Shown: one piece after another, positions 56,447 to 64,000 of the stretch
Numbering within the stretch: the first letter of the stretch is position 1
Layout of the letters: every line of letters begins with the position of its first letter
NCBI GenBank assembly: GCA_023213315.1
Contig: JAKCPI010000887.1
Location: forward strand, 60,483 to 124,482
Source of the DNA: Euborellia annulipes
Lineage: Eukaryota; Arthropoda; Insecta; Dermaptera; Anisolabididae
Length of the DNA stretch: 64,000 bases
Direction: 5' to 3'
The notes under the pieces: generated by a model
What the model saw: only the letters and a program-made list of their open reading frames with translations
Told to the model about the DNA's origin: nothing
Databases searched by the model: none
Translations under genes and position numbers: made by a program

Positions 56447-56698
56447 CCCGAGTAAAAATGATTAAAAATAATCGAGGGATCCACACGCCCGCAGCAGGTC
56501 TGCATAGTGAACCTTGAGGGACACAGGGATACACACGCCCGCACCAGGGACACTCACAGTAGATCGAAAGTGACCAGAAGAAAAAATGTGTGTCCCTGGT
56601 GTGAGCGTGTATATCCCTGTGTGTCCCTATAGGTTCACTATGCAGACCTGCTGCGGGCGTGTGGATCCCTCTATCATTTTTAATCATTTTTACTCGGG
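56447..56698. mobile_element. Family D MITE
   Basis: cccgagtaaaaatgattaaa at left and aatcatttttactcggg at right; arms contain tccacacgcccgcagcagg and its complement. The second-best preserved copy after 1868-2077. Confidence 0.78.
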
Positions 56699-57414
56699 TT
56701 ATAATCGAGAAATCGTGTTTATGTTAATTTATGTTCAAGAATTGATTGACTTTTTTTTTAAACACCTAATTAACATTTTTAACCAAAGCTATATAAAATT
56801 ATAAATTTCTCTTATCGTTTCTGATCAGAGCAAAAGTGCTCTCATTTTCGGAAATCCGGAACTGGCATTCAGAAAGAGCCTTAATAGTAGGCAACCGTGT
56901 TTATTGCTTATTTGTGAAGTATTTATGAAATTAATCAATTAAATCGAACTTAATTAAACAACCTCAAACGTTTCTACTTTTATATTAAGCTAATCTAAAA
57001 TCTTATTCCGAAAATAAATTTACCGTTATAAAAGTATATACAATAGTTGATTTAAACAAAACTTTGCAAATGATACGCGCACGTCCAATCAGAGAAATAA
57101 ACACGTGTGTTACGCATAATTCGAATATTTCTTTTACAATAAATTATTTTTAATCATTAACTTTACAACAAGAAATTGATTAATAAAATATTTGATTACT
57201 CAATTGAAATTTTAATTATCATTTGATATTTTCTTTTTAGCTCGTTGACAAAAATAAAAAAATCTCTCATATGGTGTGACTTTCTCTAGAAGACATTTAT
57301 ATTAATAATAATAAAACATATTGAATAAAATAAAATATAAAAAAAAATAGTCGATTTCTAATGGCATTCTCTCATTAATAGCTTAATAAACCGCGAAGTC
57401 TGAGCTACATTTGA

Positions 57415-57750
57415 ACAAAACGCGCTAAAAAACAAAACACACAAAAATGTCGGCCATTAGTCGATTAGATTTCTTCAGAACAAACGAGATCATCGTGTAA
57501 ACAGTTAATGGCTATTCTTTCTTATGATCGTCCTCAAATAACAGTAATAAGACGCCGCCGCCGCCACAAAAGAATCAACTTGGTCCTTATGGAATAGAAT
57601 ACCTTGAAAGGCCGAAACCGATTAAATATTTTATGACTCCAAACACATTCGATTGGCTTCCGTGCTGATTGTAATCACAACATTACAACTCTTGCAATGA
57701 CTTGTAATCTCTCATCGGGATTACATTACTATTTGAGTTAATAATTCTAT
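57415..57750. promoter_or_regulatory. Non-repetitive block, candidate conserved non-coding element
   Basis: About 330 bp with few homopolymers, several ATTA/TAAT homeodomain-type cores (gccattagtcgattaga, gttaatggc, ttgtaatctc), a TTTATGAC site and a CCGCCGCCGCC run at about 57555. No repeat family or reading frame explains it. Regulatory role is inferred only from composition. Confidence 0.2.
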
Positions 57751-57959
57751 TTAAATTAACGGCATACGATTCTATTTTAAATTTTTTACACCTTTGATTG
57801 ACATTTGTTTATTTATTTATGACCCTGTGAGAAACCAAATGGCGCAAATGAATAATAAGAATGCCGGGAGTTTTGAATTAGAGATCAAAAGACTAATCCA
57901 ATAAGGGTGAGAAAATCACATCTTTATTTTTTTTAATTTACCCTCTTGGCTCATTTCGG

Positions 57960-58030
57960 ATTTAATTGTATTTATGGCAATGAGGGGACGTTCAACACGC
58001 TGGTTTTTTGGGACCACCCACCCGAGATAA
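57960..58030 (+). repeat. Dispersed repeat I, fragment
   Basis: gaggggacgttcaacacgct and gggaccacccacccgagata align to the middle of the repeat. Confidence 0.4.
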
Positions 58031-58801
58031 CAAAATATCAGATATTGTTGATCACATTCTTTACAAAATTACTATTTATTTTTATTTATTATTTATTTTT
58101 AAAATGTACATAGGGCCTTCGGGGCCCCTCTTAGTGTACAGCATGGGGGGACAGCTCTATGGGAAGATTGTTTATAAGTTTCCTAGTTATATGACACTTG
58201 GCTAGATGGCAATACTAGGCTAGTTCAAAATTTATCCTGTAGAGTTCGTTCCATCGCCAACAAAATAACATTTTTTCATGAGTTTAATAAGAAATACATT
58301 AAGAGGCTGGATATAAATGAATTAACTTTTATAAACTAATTTTAATTATAAATTTTTTACAATTTATAAATGACCTTTTGATAAAAAAAAAAATTTAATA
58401 GTACTACGTGTCATTCAAGTAGATAAAAAAAAGCATTGAAATACAATATCATAAAGCAAAGTGTACGAGCGAGTTAAGTAGTCAGTATCAAAACATGTGA
58501 ATTGCAACAAGCTCGAGTTCAAATCTCTCTGGGAGAATGTTTTTTTTTTTCTCCCTGCTTACTTTTAGTTCCATGACAAGGGTATAGATGGCCCTAAGCT
58601 TATAAACAATTTTTAACCTGGAGCTGTCCAATCTTGATTGTATGATCTGTGGTGTGCAAGTTTATTAGAAAAAAAGAAAGTATATCTAGTAACAAAAAGT
58701 AATTGCAAAAAAAAAAATGTCAAAATATTGAGCATCGCCATCGACAGCTAGTCAAAAGGCTAATTTGACCTTCTACTTAAAACCCGGCAGGTGTCAGACA
58801 A

Positions 58802-58922
58802 TCAGGAATCGCTATTAGGTGGGCACGGGCGGGCTGATCGACGAAAGCTGAAGTAACTGGTGCATCTCCGGATCTCGACAGGGAGGCTATTCCAAAGCCT
58901 GCTGGCTGTTACGAGAAATGAA
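58802..58922 (-). pseudogene. Non-LTR retrotransposon reverse-transcriptase C-terminal fragment
   Basis: The minus-strand frame reads HSFLVTASRLWNSLPVEIRR and continues CTSYFSFRRSARPCPPNSDS, ending in TGA. The 'R-LWNSLP-x2-IR ... S-x-F-x-F' motif is the hallmark of the C-terminal tail of non-LTR retrotransposon ORF2 proteins (CR1/Jockey-type clades). About 40 codons remain, followed on the minus strand by what looks like a 3' UTR (58735-58800). This is a typical 5'-truncated insertion; no catalytic domain is present. Confidence 0.72.
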
Positions 58923-59499
58923 TGATTTTTTTTTTTTTTTTTAATTTTGACCTGATTACTTTATATTTCATTTATTTGGTATTGATGTTGGAAATTCATC
59001 TTTTGACAAAATCTTCGACGATTCGCTCTAATAAATTCCTTCTTTCTCTCATCTCTGAATTTATTTTATGCCTTAAAATACTTACTTCTCAATTTAGGTG
59101 TTATTATTGTTTTCAAAATTATTTCCTTAATAGTTCTGAACGAAAACGAAAATTCAGCGAAGAGATAGCGTATGCTAAATAAATTTATTGTTATTTTACG
59201 GTTCTTTTATTTAGTTTTTTTTTTTTTTTTTTTTCTAAAATTTGAAGTTCCTATATTAATGTTGAAATTTTAAAAAAACATACATCTGTCATTTTATCTA
59301 TTTTCTTGTCCAAAAGGAAAAATAATACAATATCTGACTATTACAACACTATTGTATTTTAATATTTTTTTAAAAACAATCACTTAAAGAAATTTTTATT
59401 AGATTCTTGAAGACTTCACACCTGTTTGTGAATCAAGAAAAAATATAGTAGACTACAATTTTTAATATGAGTGTTGTAAGGTGTATAAATTAAACTTTT

Positions 59500-60150
59500 T
59501 TTTTACTTTCTCTTACCTATGTATATATGTTAATATGTAGAGAGAGAAAGTATTGGATTCATGTCAAAAATTCGATGTCGAGATTTTGATGGATCTTCAC
59601 GTTTTGAGGTCCCCTGAATCCAAAAAAGTGGTTTTCGCGACATGGTCTGTCTGTCTGTCTGTGAACAAAATATCTCAAGAATGAAAAGAGCTAGGAGGTT
59701 GAAATTTTATATTTAAGTTAGGCACCCCCATGGGACATGACACGAAGCTTTTGACCAAAATCGACCAAAGAGTACTAGTACTTTACTGATGCACTTTTTC
59801 AGTTTTTTCGATTTTCTCTAAATTTGCTCCAACGATTTTTTTTTAAATTCAAAAATCAATTAGTTTTTAGATTCTCTTTAAAATGTATATTCTCATTTTG
59901 TCATTGAAATCTTCTGAAGACCACTTTACTCTTGTACTCCATAGTAACAAAATATAAATATCCTGTGTAATTAAAAATATAAATACTTTCCCATGCTAAT
60001 AAATTTTACATCTGAATTCAAATGTACCTACTGTCGTAAACTAAATACATGTCGATACAAAAAATCTGGTGAGACAAGCACAGTACACAACTTTCGATTA
60101 TCGAAGATAAGAGAAAGTTGTGTGCTGTGGGACAGTCACACCAGATTTTT
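59500..60150 (-). mobile_element. Dispersed repeat B, complete, minus orientation
   Basis: Reads from actttctcttacctatg through caaaaaagtggttttcgcga and tggtctgtctgtctgtctgt to the hairpin end gtgtgctgtgggacagtcac / accagattt at 60120-60148. The best full-length copy for defining both ends. Confidence 0.78.
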
Positions 60151-61329
60151 TTTTTAATTTTATCTTTTTTTTTTGTAAAGATAAGAAAAGTGAAGAAATT
60201 GTTAAAATTGATAAATAATAATCTTCTATTATTATTTAAATTCTACGACTAAGTATTAACCTTTTCGTGTTTTAATAGATGTAATATAGAAATTTCTCTT
60301 TAGTCTAAGAAATTAATGGCTCAGTGAAGCCGCAATTATGGATGGCCATAACAGAAGGTAATTAAGTTCAAAGCGCATTAGAACAGCTGTTAATGTTATT
60401 TTATAGGAGTTCCCTTCAAATTGTTCATCTGATTTTTCTTATTCATATTCTTATATACAGTATGTAGACAAAATAGGTAAAAGGTCATCGGGTAAACTTT
60501 CTAATACAATAATTGATTTAAAAAACGGTACTGGTCTACTAATTTTTAAGGGATTTCAATGATCTTTATTCTAATAAAATGATATAAAAAAGAAAAATTG
60601 AATTGGCTATGCTATAAGAAAATAATAATCGTTTTAAAAGTCCCTGATCTCTAAAAAATATAACTCGAGTCCCGATACGCTTAATTGTATTTTTTTTTTT
60701 TTTTAATTAAACCTCCTCTAATGGAACAAAAATTTTCTTTGAAATTTTTCTTGAGATTAACCTCGGAAGTTGGAAAAAAAGTATGTCACTCAAAAGAACA
60801 AAAAAATTTAATTCACTCCATTAAATGATATTCACTTTTTATTTATTTATTTTTTTCCTTTTTATCAAATTATGATTTTATTAATTTTTGTTGCTTCCTT
60901 TATTTCTTATGAAAAGGTTTTTTTTTTTTTTTTTGATACATTGACCTTCTTGAGGAAGAGAATAGTAATTTGTGTTTATTATCTGAAGTTTTTTTTTTAT
61001 CAATACACTTGTTAAATCCCCACGTGGCAGTAAAGTACTGGACTATTCACAAGTAAAATTAGAGTGTCCAGGGTTTTAGTGAAGTTTAAAAAAAAAAATC
61101 TAGGCTACTGTACCCTACTTATTTTTAATCTTGTTTTCTATTAATATATTTAAAGTTTTAAATAAATTCAAGGCACAACGAAATATCCAATATAATAAAT
61201 TGGAATTTGTTTTGTAAAAAGAGGGTCATTTTTTTTTTGTGGAGATTTTCAAAAATAGTCCCCAAGACAATATATCATTTAAGACTAATAGAAAGTAGAA
61301 AATTCCCGATTCGAGTAGCTACAGTATAA

Positions 61330-61850
61330 GAATAGAATAATATTTATATTTTGTTACCATGGCAATCATTCCTTCTATCTTTCATATGAAGTACAGGAGT
61401 AAAGTGTGCTTCAAACAATTTTGTGGGCAAAAAGAGAATATATCAATATATTTTAAAGAGAATGTAAAAAATAATTGATTTTTGAATTTTAATCAAAATC
61501 TTTAGAGCAAATTTTGAGAAAATCGAAAAAAACTAAAAAAAGTGCATCAGTAAAGTACTAATACTTTTTGGCCGATTTTGTTTAAAAGCTTATTTTCACC
61601 CTTTGGGGGCTGCCTAATTTAAATATAGAATTTCAACCTCGTAACTCTTTTAGTTCCTAAAATCGGGGAAAAGCGGTCGACCCTACTTTTGGCCGATTTT
61701 GTTTAAACACAAACAGACCATATTGCAAAAATCACTTTTTTGGACTCAGGGGACCTCAAAACGTGTATATCCATCAAAATCTCGACATCGAATTTTTGAT
61801 ACTTTCTCTCTATATAGGTTAACATATATATAGGTAAGAGAAAGTAAAAA
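61330..61850 (+). mobile_element. Dispersed repeat B, left-truncated
   Basis: Begins near aatatttatattttgttacc and ends ggtaagagaaagtaaaaa. A local duplication of gccgattttgtttaaa is present (61571 and 61691). Confidence 0.68.
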
Positions 61851-61937
61851 AAAAATAGTTGTTTCTTGATGGCTGGGTATTATAATATGAGGATGTAGAA
61901 TATAGGCAGCCAAGGCGAAAAATAAAAGTCTATATAT

Positions 61938-61978
61938 TGTCGACGTTTCGAGTTCCGAACGCACTCTTCATAAGGACA
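61938..61978 (-). ncRNA. Hammerhead-like motif, left member
   Basis: The minus strand reads TGTC, CTTATGA, aGAGTgcgttcggaACTC, GAAAC, GTC, GACA. Stem I pairs 4 of 4 and stem II is good; the first box has G5 changed to T. Confidence 0.5.
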
Positions 61979-62094
61979 CAGGACAAAAAAAAACAGTAAA
62001 GATAATTTTTCAAGCGTATATAAATTGGTAAAAAACGTTACTACCATGTCAGCTAGAGCCATGTCAACAAACATGACTATTTGACATCAATTTT

Positions 62095-62136
62095 TACCCT
62101 GATGAAGAGTGTGATCTGCACTCTAAACGTCGACAA
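62095..62136 (+). ncRNA. Hammerhead-like motif, right member
   Basis: CTGATGA (62099-62105), aGAGTG-tgatctg-CACTC, TAAAC, GTC, gaca. Stem II is a perfect 5 bp; the second box is TAAAC instead of GAAAC. Confidence 0.52.
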
Positions 62137-63059
62137 AATATGGACTTGACTTTTATTTTATTTTTCGCCTTGGCTGCCCATATACTACATCCTCATATAA
62201 TAAAAAAAAAGTTTTGGTATCTAATTTACTGGAGAATTTTTGAAGAAATTTTATTTATTTATTTTATTATTATTATTATTACACAGGCAATTAGCTCAAA
62301 TACAAATATATTTACATTTCTTCAATTTTGTTGTATTGATATTAATTACATGCATTCAATATAAGCTTTTACAATTTATCCCTTGTTTTAAATACATTAA
62401 ATGTTGGTATGACCATGTTCGGACAACGGTCATCATTTCCCCAATCTGGATAATCTACAAGGGGAGTAGAGACCCTATGACGTCCTGTGCGCTGGTACTT
62501 TATAGATTTTTCTTCGCTCCAACTACTCCGCGCTAGCTACGCCACTGAATAAGCCCAAAAGATAACTTGTCAAAAATAAAAAATGAATTATCGCTTAAGG
62601 GCCACTGCGGGAGATTTAATTATTCTAATTTAGAATTCCTCTTCCCATTGCGCTAATTGTATTTCAAAATTTTTTTAATAAGCGGTACAATTTTAAATAA
62701 AAAATTTAAATTATCTTCTAAATTTGGTTAGGATATATATTCAATATATTAATAAGTCGGAATTGATTTTTTTTTTTATATTTGATTACGAAATAATTAC
62801 GAGTAAAAAATAATCTAGAACATACAACTAAAAAAAAGTTCTTTTGTGAAATGGAAGATCTATGATTGATCGTTTAGTTTGAACTATTTTCTTCAAAAGA
62901 AAAAAAAATCAAGAGATTTAGGTGTGTCTAAAAAATCGGGTCGGAACCCAAATCTTATAATTAACCGAAATGTTGTGGTTGTTGATGTTGTAGATTTATT
63001 TCGTTTGAAAAAGCCTTAGGCGAAGTATCATTTTTTTTTATTTAAAATGCAGTGAGATC

Positions 63060-63195
63060 TTAAACCGGGCGTAAATATGCAAACAGAGATTGGGGAGGGC
63101 GGATGGCACCGATTCGCGCCGCCGTCCCACCGGCCCGGCGACGCCCGACGTTCAGTTCCTCTTCCAGGCGTGATTCCCGAACCTCGGAAAACAAA
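63060..63195. other. Short GC-rich block near the right end, nature unclear
   Basis: A sharp GC-rich patch (gattcgcgccgccgtccc; ccggcccggcgacgccc) in AT-rich sequence. A plus-strand frame from ATG at about 63079 reads MQTEIGEGGWHRFAPPSHRP and continues for about 50 codons with no splice support. It could be an exon piece or regulatory DNA; I cannot decide. Confidence 0.2.
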
Positions 63196-63419
63196 CCAAC
63201 ACACCTATACAACTAGAAAGTTAGAGGAATTATTTATTTATTAAATCAATGCCCGATAACAGGGCTTTGTAAAAAATAAATAAATAATTCACAAATGGAA
63301 TTTATATTAACTTAAAAAAAAAAAAATGTATACTTTCTCTTCCAAATTATTAAATTAATAAAAAAATACATTATAGGAAACGTAACAGCAAAAGAAATTA
63401 AATAAAAAACCTTTATTTC

Positions 63420-63463
63420 ATCGTCAACGTTTAGGTTGCTAATCACGACCTTCATCAGGACGA
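63420..63463 (-). ncRNA. Hammerhead-ribozyme-like motif with perfect stem I
   Basis: The minus strand reads ATCGTC, CTGATGA, aGGTcgtgattagcaACC, TAAAC, GTT, GACGAT. Stem I pairs 6 of 6 bp; stem II GGT/ACC (extendable). The second box is TAAAC rather than GAAAC, so activity is doubtful. Confidence 0.58.
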
Positions 63464-63501
63464 TTGTTATTGAATGTAAGAAGCCCCAAGCGAGTGAAGT
63501 A

Positions 63502-63712
63502 CAGTGAGGGACAATATCAAGTCCCACCCATGTGTTTTCTACTTGTGATTATTTAATTGTTTTTATAAAAGAAAATGAAAATCTTTATTGGAAATTTTCT
63601 AGGTTTGAACCATGAAAAATTCCATTAAAAAATACAATATTCTTTTTTTTAAAAACAATGAAATAATCACATAAGAAAACCTATGGGTGTGACTTAATAT
63701 TGTCGCTCACTG
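63502..63712. mobile_element. Mariner-like TA MITE, family F, intact
   Basis: TA-CAGTGAGGGACAATATCAAG at left and tgtcgctcactg-TA at right, with inverted arms including gtcccacccatg and a long A/T interior. It sits between two opposed ribozyme-like motifs (63420 and 63901). Confidence 0.82.
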
Positions 63713-63835
63713 TACATATATAATTTGTTAAATTGTCTATATATTGTATAAAAGAAAACCCATGGGTGGGACTTAATATTGTCCCTCACTGTACATATAT
63801 AATTCGTTAAATTATTGTCTATATATTGTATAATT
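63690..63835. repeat. Local tandem duplication at a MITE end
   Basis: The stretch gggtgggacttaatattgtc...ctcactgtacatatataat...gttaaatt...gtctatatattgtata occurs twice in a row (about 63690-63755 and 63755-63835) with small differences, so the right end of family F was duplicated after insertion. Confidence 0.7.
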
Positions 63836-63900
63836 GACAATGGCAATTAAAAATAATATCCTCCTCAAAATCCTTTCTTTTTTTAAACTTTTTTAACAAT

Positions 63901-63949
63901 TAATCGTCCTGATGAATGCCATGATTAGCGACCGAAACGACGATTAATA
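63901..63949 (+). ncRNA. Hammerhead-like motif lacking the cleavage triplet
   Basis: taATCGTC, CTGATGA (63909-63915), atgccatgattagcgacc, GAAAC, then GACGATTA directly: the GUH triplet is deleted, though the flanking stem I complement is kept. Confidence 0.5.
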
Positions 63950-64000
63950 AATAAATAAAAGTTTTTTTATTTAAACGGTTGCTAGGTCTCTTAAATCCTT

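Larger units (their letters stand above)
61883..62200. mobile_element. Inverted element with opposed ribozyme-like motifs
   Basis: Terminal inverted repeats tatgaggatgtagaatatag, gcagccaaggcgaaaaataa and complement ttatttttcgccttggctgc, ctacatcctcatata, over about 60 bp. The two motifs sit immediately inside, in opposite orientation; the centre is about 115 bp and unique. Confidence 0.7.
63415..63955. mobile_element. Opposed ribozyme-like pair enclosing a family F MITE
   Basis: A minus-strand motif at 63420-63463 and a plus-strand motif at 63901-63949 share the ATCGTC-CTGATGA word and face away from each other, as in the three other paired elements. The family F MITE and its tandem duplicate lie between them. 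Confidence 0.55.
42181..64000 (+). other. Intronic or intergenic sequence to the right end of the window
   Basis: No coding exon with good splice sites was identified, and no basic-region/leucine-zipper coding sequence of a CNC-bZIP factor is visible. The region holds the largest cluster of ribozyme-bearing inverted elements, a deleted pogo-type element, the terminal piece of a non-LTR retrotransposon, and several moderately GC-rich non-repetitive blocks (42.3-42.75, 43.0-43.35, 47.48-47.9, 52.1-52.4, 57.4-57.75, 63.06-63.2 kb) that are candidates for regulatory DNA. 48200-48900, 50450-51100, 54000-54700, 55150-55600, 56800-57400 and 60150-61300 show nothing but AT-rich sequence. Confidence 0.45.

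Noticed and set aside
56280..56687. 135-codon minus-strand frame
   Set aside because: Spans a SINE and a family D MITE.
1..64000. CNC-bZIP DNA-binding exon
   Set aside because: Looked for a basic-region/leucine-zipper coding block on both strands; none found, so the gene is taken to continue outside the window.
1..64000. CRISPR arrays, bacterial operons, phage genes, riboswitches
   Set aside because: No regularly spaced direct repeats with unique spacers and no prokaryotic gene organisation; the sequence is plainly eukaryotic.

Overview
Eukaryotic, AT-rich and overwhelmingly non-coding sequence, almost certainly from an arthropod (crustacean or chelicerate are plausible; the sequence does not settle it). 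It reads as the inside of one large plus-strand gene with very long introns packed with short non-autonomous transposons. None of the longer open reading frames behaves like a complete gene.

Coding content: two internal exons with good splice sites and matching phases (19764-19999 and 30073-30267) join in frame across a 10,073-bp intron. They encode a Ser/Pro/Asp/Glu-rich segment with the motifs FSLEEALQLVGLDE and MIQTAQFHHPH. I read this tentatively as the acidic N-terminal half of the CNC-bZIP transcription factor cap-n-collar (the arthropod Nrf1/Nrf2 homologue). The CNC-bZIP DNA-binding exon is not in the window, so the gene continues to the right, and at least one upstream coding exon lies to the left or was missed. 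A GC-rich block at 41.74-42.18 kb ends in a perfect CAG|GTAAGT donor and may be an alternative promoter and leader exon.

Repeats: (i) tRNA-derived SINEs of several families; (ii) hAT-like elements whose 8-bp target duplications can be read directly (5915-6173, 15935-16529, 22151-22856, 30835-31253, 34783-35052, 37255-37424, 38342-38575, 40770-41107, 52961-53150, 53177-53335); (iii) TA-target MITEs (11892-12143 family; 20243/51276/63502 family; 51353-51604; a deleted pogo-type element at 45361-46484); (iv) a TTAA-target, piggyBac-like MITE (14548-14943); (v) foldback elements with long arms; (vi) a dispersed family of about 0.6-0.75 kb with a hairpin end (six copies); (vii) decayed transposase or reverse-transcriptase C-termini at 5.3, 45.8 and 58.8 kb.

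The most unusual signal is a set of more than a dozen short loci carrying a hammerhead-ribozyme-like core (CUGANGA, stem II, GAAAC, GUH) on both strands. Several are arranged as oppositely oriented pairs inside small elements with terminal inverted repeats (51.1-51.9, 53.4-53.8, 61.9-62.2, 63.4-63.95 kb). Such ribozymes are known from Penelope-like elements and retrozymes; the paired layout with distinct arms at each locus is worth follow-up.
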